Shown: positions 8,395 to 15,876 of the stretch, piece by piece | Position numbering within the stretch: position 1 is the first letter of the stretch | Layout: the number at the start of each line of letters is the position of its first letter | Assembly: GCA_001871435.1 (NCBI GenBank) | Contig: MNVC01000015.1 | Coordinates: 1-26,146 of the forward strand | Direction of reading: 5' to 3' | Length of the DNA: 26,146 bases | Source: Candidatus Magasanikbacteria bacterium CG1_02_32_51 | GTDB taxonomy: Bacteria; Patescibacteriota; Patescibacteriia; Magasanikbacterales; UBA922 | Made by a program: the position numbers and the translations under genes | Notes under the pieces: model-generated | What the model was told of the DNA's origin: nothing | The model's input: the letters and a program-made list of their open reading frames with translations, nothing else | Databases searched by the model: none

Positions 8395-8916
8395 ATGAAA
8401 AAGAAAAATAATCCTATCTACAAAATTATTTTTTCTATTATTGGTATTATTCTGTTTATTTTACTCGTTGTTTTATATATAATTTTACCAAGTATCAACT
8501 ACATACAAAATATAAAAAAAGATATACAAACAACAGAACAATATACAGCTGATCAACTTGAAAAAATGAGATTACTAACCAAATCCCTTGCTCAATTGGA
8601 TACTATTACAGAAAATACCAAATTATTAGAACAAAGTCTGATAACCAAAAATGACGATGCCACTATAAAACTTATTCAAGAATTGGAAGACTTAGCTTCG
8701 TCTCAAAACATTGAACAGACTTTGAGTATCAATCCTGAACAAGACAACAATTTTGTAATTTCTTTCAAAATCAAAACTAGTTTTGATAAAACTTTACAAT
8801 ATTTGAATTCCCTGGAACGTTTACCAATTTATCTCACAATAAACAACCTCAACTGGACCAAAGTAGATTCAGAAAATGTTTCCTTGATTTTTGAGGCTAT
8901 TATTTATACCAAATAA
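8395..8916 (+). CDS. pilO: Type IV pilus alignment protein PilO-like
   Basis: A 173-residue protein with a basic N-terminus (MKKKNNPIYK), one transmembrane helix (~11-32, IIFSIIGIILFILLVVLYI), a coiled coil (~35-95) and a C-terminal ferredoxin-like domain. This is the PilO pattern. Sequence identity to PilO is not evident by eye. The call rests on topology, size and the position directly after pilN (one base apart). It would pair with PilN on the outside of the membrane. Confidence 0.82.
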   Translation: MKKKNNPIYKIIFSIIGIILFILLVVLYIILPSINYIQNIKKDIQTTEQYTADQLEKMRLLTKSLAQLDTITENTKLLEQSLITKNDDATIKLIQELEDLASSQNIEQTLSINPEQDNNFVISFKIKTSFDKTLQYLNSLERLPIYLTINNLNWTKVDSENVSLIFEAIIYTK

Positions 8917-8918
8917 CT

Positions 8919-9323
8919 ATGCAACTTTTTTCAAAAAAAATAGACAAAAAAATGGTGACTATCAATCAATCCCGTGATTATACTCATCTCAAAAAGATAA
9001 AAATTTTAAATATTTTTTTGTTTTTAACAGTTATCATTACTCTAAGTACTACTTTTTGGTTTATTTATAATGATGTTTACAAAACTCTTGAACAAATAAA
9101 AGAAATTACCCTAATACAAAATATCCAAAAATTTGAAACTATCAATTTCAAAATGTATGAAGAAACAATCTATGCTTGGCAAGAAAAAAACCTTGCTCTA
9201 AACACCACCTTGACTCCCAAAAGAGATCTCTTCAACAAAACAATTGTTTTGTCCACCTCCACCCTCAATATAGAGGATACTACTTCTACCTCGGTTTCCT
9301 TCATAGTAGAACCATCCCGATAA
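8919..9323 (+). CDS. Small single-pass membrane protein of the pilus locus
   Basis: A 134-residue protein I do not recognise. It has a basic cytoplasmic N-terminus, one transmembrane helix (~27-49, ILNIFLFLTVIITLSTTFWF), then a helical region and a Ser/Thr-rich C-terminus ending VSFIVEPSR. It starts 2 bases after the pilO stop and is therefore very probably translated with pilMNO. It occupies the place where Gram-negative loci carry pilP, but it has no visible lipobox or PilP motif. It may be a CPR-specific part of the alignment complex; that is inference from position only. Confidence 0.7.
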   Translation: MQLFSKKIDKKMVTINQSRDYTHLKKIKILNIFLFLTVIITLSTTFWFIYNDVYKTLEQIKEITLIQNIQKFETINFKMYEETIYAWQEKNLALNTTLTPKRDLFNKTIVLSTSTLNIEDTTSTSVSFIVEPSR

Positions 9324-9392
9324 ATACGCACACTCAAATTGACAACTACTTCAAAGCAGTATAGTCTTCTTAAATCTATCAAAATAGAATTT

Positions 9393-10517
<1,125 letters not shown>

Positions 10518-10548
10518 TTGGTTAATTATGGAGTGTTAACTATGGATT

Positions 10549-10641
10549 GACGAAATGAGTTTGAAAAATATAATTTAAAAAAATAATTATTTATAATCTC
10601 ATTTACATTATCTACAAAAAATCCATGAACGAATTTCGTCA
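10549..10641. repeat. TGACGAAAT terminal-inverted-repeat element, long version A
   Basis: Bounded by TGACGAAAT and ATTTCGTCA, with an AT-rich interior that contains ATATAATTTAAAAAAATAAT. The interior is shared with version B at 10821-10920. The layout resembles a miniature inverted-repeat element. No target duplication was confirmed. Confidence 0.7.
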
Positions 10642-10697
10642 AAACGTTTTTGACAAATTTTACTCCGTTCAATTTGTCATTCCTTACTTCCCTAAAT

Positions 10698-10787
10698 CGT
10701 CATCCTGAACTTGTTTCAGGATCTTTCTTACTAAATACGTCTTATATAAAAAAGACCCTGATCCGTCGGCTGACGGACAGGGTGACG
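10698..10787. repeat. CGTCATCCTGAAC composite repeat, copy 3, with a palindrome in its loop
   Basis: Same layout as copies at 2982 and 3071. In its right hairpin the expected loop (about AACAAGTT between CCCTGA and CAGGG) is replaced by the palindrome TCCGTC-ggct-GACGGA at 10762-10777. Confidence 0.8.
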
Positions 10788-10820
10788 GATCTGGAATTTT
10801 TTCATTCATGAAGAATGGAG

Positions 10821-10920
10821 TGACGAAATGAGTTTAAAAAATATAATTTAAAAAAATAATTGTAATCTTACTTGCATTATCTATGCAAAATTAACTTATG
10901 AATTTCGTCAACACGTTTTT
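10821..10920. repeat. TGACGAAAT terminal-inverted-repeat element, long version B
   Basis: Same arms and a similar AT-rich core as 10549-10641. It is followed by ACACGTTTTT, as the short version at 11051-11080 is followed by ACACGTTTT. Confidence 0.7.
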
Positions 10921-10963
10921 AAAAGTATAAAATATGAAAAATAAAAATCGTTTAGTACATCAT

Positions 10964-11033
10964 TGCCAGACGAATTTCACTTGTTTCCCGACTAAGTACG
11001 GGATCCCGTATTTTATCGGGACAATTCGTCAAT
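10964..11033. repeat. 70-bp nested-palindrome repeat, copy 2
   Basis: Base-for-base identical to 3437-3506. Flanks diverge immediately on both sides apart from a few shared bases. Confidence 0.85.
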
Positions 11034-11050
11034 CCAAACAAAAAGCGGAA

Positions 11051-11080
11051 TGACGAAATGAGCCAGAGCGAATTTCGTCA
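11051..11080. repeat. TGACGAAAT hairpin, short-loop version
   Basis: TGACGAAAT and ATTTCGTCA flank a 12-base loop. Its right arm contains the stop codon (TGA on the minus strand) of the nucleotidyltransferase gene at 11078-11470. Confidence 0.75.
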
Positions 11081-11470
11081 ACACGTTTTGGACAAATAAT
11101 CTTCAATCAATTTTACATCTCTTTTATCCTTTTCTCTATTTAGTATTTTTTTAAATTGTAGAATATACTCCAAACTTACAAAAGGAAAACCGTCTATAAC
11201 ATCAGCAGTCTCAATCAATTTTTCAATTGTTTCAGTTAATGGTTCACAGCTTTTACATATCTCTATATTTCCAATTGTAATATTTCCATTATAATCATTT
11301 ATTTGATAATCTTTGGCAAATTTATTGTACAAATCGGACAAAACAACAATATCAATATCAGAAGCTTCTCTTATTTTTCTCACAGCCAATGGACCACTCC
11401 CAAAAATTGCAAATTTATCTATGGATAAATTTAATTTTTTCAATTCTTCCAACAATTTACTAAATTCCAT
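11078..11470 (-). CDS. Minimal nucleotidyltransferase-fold protein
   Basis: A 130-residue protein with the DNA polymerase beta-type nucleotidyltransferase signature: FAIFGSGPLAVRK (G24-S25-G26) followed by SDIDIVVLS with metal ligands D38 and D40. Such small NTases include the MNT half of HEPN/MNT toxin-antitoxin pairs and kanamycin-nucleotidyltransferase relatives. No HEPN partner is adjacent, so its substrate is unknown. The ATG at 11470 is preceded by AAGGAG (11488-11483) and by TGTTATATC further upstream, so it has its own start signals. Its last codon and stop fall in a repeat arm, so the C-terminus may have been reset by repeat insertion. Confidence 0.75.
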   Translation of the reverse strand: MEFSKLLEELKKLNLSIDKFAIFGSGPLAVRKIREASDIDIVVLSDLYNKFAKDYQINDYNGNITIGNIEICKSCEPLTETIEKLIETADVIDGFPFVSLEYILQFKKILNREKDKRDVKLIEDYLSKTC

Positions 11471-11523
11471 ATATTATTCTAACTCCTTTTATTTAGATAT
11501 AACAAACTTCAGTATTCATAAAA

Positions 11524-11547
11524 GGAATAGTAAACGTCAGTTTGCTA
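11524..11547. repeat. 24-bp repeat, inverted copy of 3156-3179
   Basis: GGAATAGTAAACGTCAGTTT and four more bases are the exact reverse complement of 3156-3179. It can pair with the TAGCAAACTTAC text ~15 bases downstream to form a hairpin. Confidence 0.75.
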
Positions 11548-11603
11548 AACTAATCTTTTATAGCAAACTTACATTCATTATTATTTATCAAAAAAATAAT
11601 TAA

Positions 11604-11999
11604 CTATTTAACATACCCAATCATTAACTTTTTCTTCAACTCCTCTGGTACAATATTCAAATTTTGAATTTCACTCCAATCATGCCATTCCAAAACATAT
11701 TTATTATCTTCTGAATTCTTCTCCGCTTCAGGCCCACCAAGTTTTATCTCACCAGAAAATTTTGTTACTAAAAAATATATGTTTCTTCTCTTATCAAATT
11801 CATTATAAAATTCACAAAATTTATCTCCCAAAATTACATCCAGACTAGTTTCTTCTTTTGCTTCACGAATAGCCGCTTCCTCCACAGTTTCTCCATCTTC
11901 TATACCACCACCAGGAATAACAAAATATTCACGTCCTTGCCAAAAACGATGCATCAAAAGTATTTGATTATTTTTTATAATAATTGTCCCCGCTCTCAT
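11604..11999 (-). CDS. Nudix hydrolase
   Basis: A 131-residue cytoplasmic Nudix-family hydrolase, expected to cleave a nucleoside diphosphate linked to another group, with Mg2+ or Mn2+. The Nudix box GX5EX7REUXEEXGU is visible at residues 31-53: G31, E37, R45-E46, E49-E50. The usual glycine near the end is replaced by serine (S52). The N-terminus (RAGTIIIKNNQILLMHRF) and the size are typical of MutT/ADP-ribose-type members, but substrate cannot be told. It lies downstream of ychF on the same strand, separated by 83 bases containing a GC-rich micro-hairpin and an octamer array. Confidence 0.9.
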   Translation of the reverse strand: MRAGTIIIKNNQILLMHRFWQGREYFVIPGGGIEDGETVEEAAIREAKEETSLDVILGDKFCEFYNEFDKRRNIYFLVTKFSGEIKLGGPEAEKNSEDNKYVLEWHDWSEIQNLNIVPEELKKKLMIGYVK

Positions 12000-12037
12000 A
12001 AAATAAAATGACTTTAGACTTTCTCGCGTAGACGAGT

Positions 12038-12050
12038 CCGCCTTGGGCGG
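12038..12050. repeat. Single GC-rich micro-hairpin
   Basis: CCGCC-ttg-GGCGG, nearly the same as each half of the tandem hairpin at 1954-1981. It is followed by 8-bp-period DNA (AACTTTAC/AAACTTTT, 12055-12086) that overlaps the ychF stop codon. Confidence 0.75.
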
Positions 12051-12082
12051 AATGAACTTTACAAACTTTTAACTTTACAAAC

Positions 12083-13168
12083 TTAAGTAGCCACATGAAA
12101 ATAAACAGTATCACCATCTACTACCACATATTCTTTACCCTCCAAACGCAATTTGCCAGTTCCTTTTATTCCACTCCAACCACCATACTCAACAAAATCT
12201 TGCCAATTGACGACATCAGCCTTGATATAGCCTTTGATAAAATCAGTATGGATGACACCAGCTGCCTCAGGGCCTTTGGTGCCTCGTTTGACAGTCCAAG
12301 CTCTAGTCTCTGGTTCGCCAGAAGTGAAATAAGTAATAAGATCCAACAATTTGTAACCAGCCACGACCAGTTTATCAAGACCAGTTTCAGTAATTCCCAA
12401 ATCAGCCATATATATTTTAGCATCTTCATCACCCAATTCAGCCAGTTCAGCTTCTAGTTTCGCACTTATTTCTATATAAGGACCATCCAAATCAAATTCC
12501 TTTTTACTACCCACATTTGTCTCATCAATATTGATTACATAAAGCATTGGCTTCATAGTAATAAGATGTAAATCATTTAATATTTTCACCTCATCTTCCC
12601 CACCCAAGGTGGAATCGTATTCAAGATTTCTTGCTGGTTTTCCGGCTTGCAATTGAACAGCCAACTTTTCAAGCAAAGCTAGTTCCTTAGCAAGTTCTTT
12701 GACTTGAATACCTTTGGCACTTTTGCGAGTTTTGTCCAATCTCTTACTTACTGTTTGCCAGTCAGCCATGATCAATTCTAGATTAATTACTTCACTATCA
12801 TTTTTTGGGTCTACTTTACCATGGACATGTACAACATTTTTATCTGTAAAACCACGCACAACCTGTACAATAGCATCAGTTTCACGGATATGTGACAAAA
12901 ATTTATTACCAAGACCTTCACCTTCAGAAGCACCTTTGACCAATCCGGCCACATCCACAAATTCTATCGCCGTGGGCACTGTCTTTTGTGATTTGGAAAC
13001 TATTGACAATTTGGCTAATCTTTCATCAGGCACTTCTACCACCCCTACATTTGGTTCAATAGTACAAAAAGGATAATTGGCTACATCAGCCTGTTTACTT
13101 TTGGTAAGAGCATTGAAGAGAGTGGACTTGCCGACATTTGGCAATCCAACAATAGCAAGAGATAACAT
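12083..13168 (-). CDS. ychF: Ribosome-binding ATPase YchF (Obg-like)
   Basis: A 361-residue protein of the YchF/OLA1 family, universally conserved TRAFAC P-loop proteins that bind ribosomes and prefer ATP. The P-loop is GLPNVGKST (residues 8-16), followed by the family stretch ADVANYPFCTIEPNVGVV. Switch/G3 reads FVDVAGLVKGASEGEGLGNKFL. The C-terminal TGS domain contains YFTSGEPETRAWTVKRGTKG and ends GDTVYFHVAT. Length equals the bacterial norm (~363). The ATG at 13168 is the conserved start (MLSLAIVGLPNVGKST). No obvious Shine-Dalgarno is seen. Confidence 0.97.
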   Translation of the reverse strand: MLSLAIVGLPNVGKSTLFNALTKSKQADVANYPFCTIEPNVGVVEVPDERLAKLSIVSKSQKTVPTAIEFVDVAGLVKGASEGEGLGNKFLSHIRETDAIVQVVRGFTDKNVVHVHGKVDPKNDSEVINLELIMADWQTVSKRLDKTRKSAKGIQVKELAKELALLEKLAVQLQAGKPARNLEYDSTLGGEDEVKILNDLHLITMKPMLYVINIDETNVGSKKEFDLDGPYIEISAKLEAELAELGDEDAKIYMADLGITETGLDKLVVAGYKLLDLITYFTSGEPETRAWTVKRGTKGPEAAGVIHTDFIKGYIKADVVNWQDFVEYGGWSGIKGTGKLRLEGKEYVVVDGDTVYFHVAT

Positions 13169-13255
13169 AATAAAAAGGTTAATTTAATACGTGAAGATAA
13201 TAATATAAAAACACCAATTAGTCAATTTGTTATACTAAAACATAATTTTTATAGC

Positions 13256-14194
13256 TTACTCCACAATCGGCTTAATTTCATAACCAAAAATTTTGGAAGC
13301 ATTTTTGCAATAATTCACAATTCCTTTTTGAAAATAAGGAGGATAACTTTCTTGTACTTTTCCAAGAACATAATAAACAATTGCCATAAATCCTGCATAG
13401 TCAACATTCTTAGGCAAAGTAATATTTAATCTATTTTTTGCCAACCCAAAAGTTTTATTTTCATAACCAAAACTTATAAAAAGTTCTTGATCATTTTTCA
13501 CCACACTTTTGGCATGTTTACTTTGTTCTGCAGTAAAAACTCTACCTGAAATAATTGGCTGAAACATTTCATCAAATTTTGTCATAAACATTTCACTCAT
13601 TGCCGAAAATTGTTCTGGTATCAACAAGTAATATGCATCATACTTATTAAAGTCTTTGCTTATTTCTTTGGCAGTTTTCTTGGTAATAAAATTATAAATA
13701 TGTTCAGGGTCTTCATGGGTCTTACCAAAAATTATACCCATATAGGTAGATGCATTATAGGTATAAGGCTCACGATTTTTTGGAAAAACAAACAAATTTT
13801 CTTTGTCAATAAATCTTTTGGCTGGGGCATTATCACTATTAGTAAGTAATATAGTTTTTACACCTCTTTTTTTCAATTCTCTTGAAATTGGTATAGCATG
13901 TTTACTACCAGAAGCAGAAATAAGTATAGCTCCATCAATTCCTGCAATATTGATCAATTTTTCAAGATAGTTACTTTCATCAGACAATATAACATCTTTA
14001 TCAGCAAACAAGACTTTGCCAGTTACTGCAGCATTGCCACTACCAACTACCAAAGGTTTTTTGAATTGAATACTAAGTTTTGGTAACTTAACATTCATAA
14101 ACAATTCCAATGCCCCCAAAACTGCTATATCTAGATTAGGAATGTTTTTAATAGTAAAATTTTGTAAAATTTCAATATTTTTTGTTATTTTCAT
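13256..14194 (-). CDS. SIS (sugar isomerase) domain protein
   Basis: A 312-residue protein. The first half carries a phosphosugar-binding SIS fold: VGSGNAAVTGKVLF (G51-F63) and ILISASGSKHAIPISRELKK (from I91), followed by VKTILLTNSDNAPA. These match the Ser-rich phosphate-binding loops of SIS domains. The second half has a stretch KDFNKYDAYYLLIPEQFSAMSEMFMTKFDEM I cannot assign. It could be a sugar-phosphate isomerase or regulator; the substrate is not deducible. An extended -10 (TGCTATACT, 14230-14222 on this strand) lies 28 bases before the ATG. It is the last minus-strand gene before the candidate origin. Confidence 0.75.
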   Translation of the reverse strand: MKITKNIEILQNFTIKNIPNLDIAVLGALELFMNVKLPKLSIQFKKPLVVGSGNAAVTGKVLFADKDVILSDESNYLEKLINIAGIDGAILISASGSKHAIPISRELKKRGVKTILLTNSDNAPAKRFIDKENLFVFPKNREPYTYNASTYMGIIFGKTHEDPEHIYNFITKKTAKEISKDFNKYDAYYLLIPEQFSAMSEMFMTKFDEMFQPIISGRVFTAEQSKHAKSVVKNDQELFISFGYENKTFGLAKNRLNITLPKNVDYAGFMAIVYYVLGKVQESYPPYFQKGIVNYCKNASKIFGYEIKPIVE

Positions 14195-14221
14195 AAGAAA
14201 AAAATTAATGAATATAAAAAT

Positions 14222-14230
14222 AGTATAGCA
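14222..14230 (-). promoter_or_regulatory. Extended -10 promoter element of the SIS-domain gene
   Basis: TGCTATACT on the minus strand, 28 bases before the ATG at 14194. It differs from the TGn-TATAAT consensus by one base. Confidence 0.5.
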
Positions 14231-14330
14231 TTTTTTGAACCTATTGGACAGGTATTGATAAAATCATAAAAACAATGAACTACCTAGCAGTCCCAATTAA
14301 ATCGGGAACGAGGTATCAATTGGATTATTT

Positions 14331-14358
14331 CGTCCCCCCTCTCGCGAGAAGGGGGACG
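14331..14358. repeat. Long GC-rich palindrome
   Basis: CGTCCCCC and GGGGGACG flank an inner TCTCGCGAGA palindrome, giving an almost perfect 28-bp palindrome in an AT-rich gap. GC-rich text at 14370-14392 (GTCCGCCTTGCCGTGCACGCC) is nearly the reverse complement of text at 3226-3252. Confidence 0.75.
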
Positions 14359-14397
14359 AGGAATTAAACCTTGTCCGCCTTGCCGTGCACGCCTTGG

Positions 14398-14429
14398 ATT
14401 AAAGCATTAAAACACTAGAACATAAAAAC
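14398..14429. repeat. Octamer-period array
   Basis: Four 8-bp units (ATTAAAGC, ATTAAAAC, ACTAGAAC, ATAAAAAC) are the reverse-complement family of the array at 1991-2062. Confidence 0.6.
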
Positions 14430-14553
14430 AAATCTACTAAGGCGTTTAGTAGGGTGGTGTTAACTGTTTTATACAGACAAATTCAAATTATTTGTTTTTA
14501 TGTTCTTATGTTTTCATATTTTTATGATATTTGTCTACAAAAACCTATACAAA

Positions 14554-14773
14554 TGTGGATAAACCTGTGGAAAAAGTACCAATAATGTGGATAACTACCC
14601 AAATTTTAGTCAATTGAACCAAAAAATAATCAGTTACTTGGGTGTAATAAAAATGAAATAATAATTAATAACAACAAATCCACTACTTTTGAACAGTCAA
14701 AAGCACTTATTTGTATACATTATTATATACATTGTGGATAAGTCTGTGGAAAAACACCCTAATTTGGGGATAA
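14554..14773. other. oriC: Duplicated DnaA-box array, candidate replication origin
   Basis: Six DnaA-box-like nonamers lie in one orientation. Perfect TGTGGATAA occurs at 14554, 14586 and 14733. TGTGGAAAA occurs at 14566 and 14745, and TGGGGATAA at 14765. They form two triads with identical internal spacing (12 then 20 bases between box starts), displaced by 179 bp. The ~130 bases between the triads are highly AT-rich and could serve as an unwinding element. The array sits in a 1.27-kb gap between diverging genes (minus-strand genes to the left, plus-strand genes to the right). No dnaA or dnaN is in the window, so the oriC call is inference. Confidence 0.6.
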
Positions 14774-14868
14774 CAAATGAACAAAACAGTATTGTATAGA
14801 CTAGTTTATACATATTTTTGGCTAAAATATAATGTTTTTAGCTAAATTAAGCCAAAATATTGAAGCTA

Positions 14869-14897
14869 TTGACAATATACACAAAAAATGCTATAAT
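14869..14897 (+). promoter_or_regulatory. Near-consensus sigma70 promoter of the structured RNA
   Basis: TTGACA (14869-14874), a 17-base spacer, and TATAAT (14892-14897) with TG at the extended -10 position. It is the best promoter in the window. The start is predicted near 14904. An 8-bp inverted repeat (TTTTGGCT 14816-14823, AGCCAAAA 14850-14857) lies just upstream. Confidence 0.85.
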
Positions 14898-14929
14898 ATA
14901 TTTGTGAACATTACAAAAGAGTTTTTCAA

Positions 14930-15079
14930 ATGTCAAAAAATAAGTATCAGAGATACTTAAAAAAGACACGTGAGAACCTCTCTCACAGCTTAGCTACTGC
15001 TTGCACCAACTATAGTCCCTTCGGAGACTATACAAAAACAAACATCAAATGTTTAAACAGGTGCCCTCTACTATGGTAA
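14930..15079 (+). CDS. Possible 49-residue leader or small protein inside the structured RNA
   Basis: ATG at 14930 opens a frame MSKNKYQRYLKKTRENLSHS... ending ...RCPLLW at a TAA (15077-15079). It begins ~26 bases after the predicted transcript start, with a weak purine run (AAAAGAG) upstream. The basic N-terminus is protein-like, but the frame crosses four hairpins, so its codons may only reflect RNA structure. Listed as an alternative reading of this transcript rather than as an established gene. Confidence 0.2.
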   Translation: MSKNKYQRYLKKTRENLSHSLATACTNYSPFGDYTKTNIKCLNRCPLLW

Positions 15080-15232
15080 GTTTTCCCAAAAAGATACTTG
15101 CTTGAGGCCTACACCAGCGAGCGGTCAAAGCTTTAAAGTCCCAGGTTTTACCTGGCATTTTCCAAGTTATTTAAGTATTTTAGACTAAAATATTTGAACA
15201 ACTTGGACAATACCGGTTCCTAGGATATTTTA

Positions 15233-15282
15233 GAGGCTCCAGCCACCTAAATTTACTAGGGCTACGGATGCCTCTTTTTTTT
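15233..15282 (+). terminator. Intrinsic terminator of the structured RNA
   Basis: GAGGC (15233-15237) pairs with GCCTC (15270-15274), with further pairing inward (TCC/GGA, AGC/GCT, CCTA/TAGG), followed by eight T residues (15275-15282). Confidence 0.8.
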
Positions 15283-15410
15283 CTAAAAATTCTTTTAGAC
15301 ACCCCAGTCAAAATACATAAAATCTCAAAAAAATGATCTTGAATGATTATAGATAAAAATATAATATAAAAAATTATTAGTACAAATTGGTGTTAAAATT
15401 AATATTCCCC

Positions 15411-15439
15411 TTGCGTTTTTAGACAACTTATTATATAAT
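15411..15439 (+). promoter_or_regulatory. Promoter of the dksA-like/lspA/comM group
   Basis: TTGCGT (15411-15416), 17 bases, then TATAAT (15434-15439), 28 bases before the ATG at 15468. Confidence 0.6.
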
Positions 15440-15467
15440 TTCTTCATAAAAAACAAGTAAAAAATAT

Positions 15468-15860
15468 ATGAAAACTACAAAAACAAAATTGAATCAAAAA
15501 TTACTAAAAAAAATAGAAAAAACTTTACTACAACAAAAAGACAAACTAACTGTTGATTTAGAAAAATTTGCCAAAAAAGATTCCCACGTAGCTAATGAAT
15601 ACAACACCTCCTATTCTGAGTATGGTGATGGTGTTGATGAAAACACTCTAGAAGTAACTGAATTTTTAGCCAACAAGCCAGTAGAAATGCAATTAGAAAA
15701 AGAATTGAAAGACGTAGTAAAGGCTCTAAAAAATATCAAAACTGGTACTTATGGCATTTGTAAATATTGTCACCAACCAATAGAAGAAAAAAGATTACTT
15801 GCTCGTCCTACTTCTGGAGCTTGTGTAAGTTGCAAAAAAACCATTACTCAAGAGCTTTAG
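15468..15860 (+). CDS. DksA/TraR-type zinc-finger transcription factor
   Basis: A 130-residue protein of the DksA/TraR superfamily, which binds the RNA polymerase secondary channel. Residues ~1-90 are Lys/Glu-rich and predicted coiled coil. The C4 zinc finger is TYGICKYCHQPIEEKRL...GACVSCKKT with C98, C101, C119 and C122. A DksA-type acidic coiled-coil tip is not obvious, so activity on RNA polymerase is likely but not certain; YocK/YteA-like proteins have the same layout. It has its own promoter upstream, and a strong terminator begins 21 bases after its stop, inside lspA. Confidence 0.88.
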   Translation: MKTTKTKLNQKLLKKIEKTLLQQKDKLTVDLEKFAKKDSHVANEYNTSYSEYGDGVDENTLEVTEFLANKPVEMQLEKELKDVVKALKNIKTGTYGICKYCHQPIEEKRLLARPTSGACVSCKKTITQEL

Positions 15861-15876
15861 TCAACATAATTTTTTT

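Larger units (their letters stand above)
10518..11077. other. Gene-free repeat nest
   Basis: About 560 bases hold only repeats: two ~95-bp TGACGAAAT elements (10549-10641, 10821-10920), one CGTCATCC composite (10698-10787), the second 70-bp repeat (10964-11033) and a short TGACGAAAT hairpin (11051-11080). No start-codon-led frame of credible composition is present. Confidence 0.75.
14904..15282 (+). ncRNA. Structured RNA of unknown class (~380 nt)
   Basis: A consensus promoter and an intrinsic terminator bound a ~379-nt segment with many hairpins: AAGTATC/GATACTT (14942-14958), GTGAGA/TCTCAC (14970-14986), TATAGTC/GACTATA enclosing TTCG (15011-15032), AAACAT/ATGTTT (15040-15054), CCAGG/CCTGG (15141-15155) and a 45-nt hairpin closed by CCAAGTT/AACTTGG (15162-15206). 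It is richer in G+C than its flanks. Size is close to RNase P RNA or tmRNA, but I cannot find their conserved cores. It also contains a 49-codon frame (14930-15079). The transcript seems independent of the downstream gene, which has its own promoter. Highly expressed housekeeping RNA is the most likely role; the class is unknown to me. Confidence 0.65.

Noticed and set aside
11313..11603. 96-codon plus-strand frame
   Set aside because: Antisense to the nucleotidyltransferase gene and AT-rich intergenic DNA, without start signals.
11078..11999. HEPN/MNT or other toxin-antitoxin pair
   Set aside because: The nucleotidyltransferase has no adjacent HEPN gene; the neighbour is a Nudix hydrolase.
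12166..13076. Several frames overlapping ychF on both strands
   Set aside because: YchF is full-length with all motifs, so these are shadows.
14904..15282. RNase P RNA or tmRNA at this place
   Set aside because: Size fits, and fragments such as GCTTGAG and a CCAGG/CCTGG hairpin recall RNase P, but the GAGGAAAGTCC and ACAGAA cores are not found on either strand. For tmRNA the GGNTTCGAC 5' segment, tRNA-like 3' end and a tag ending in Ala-Ala are absent.
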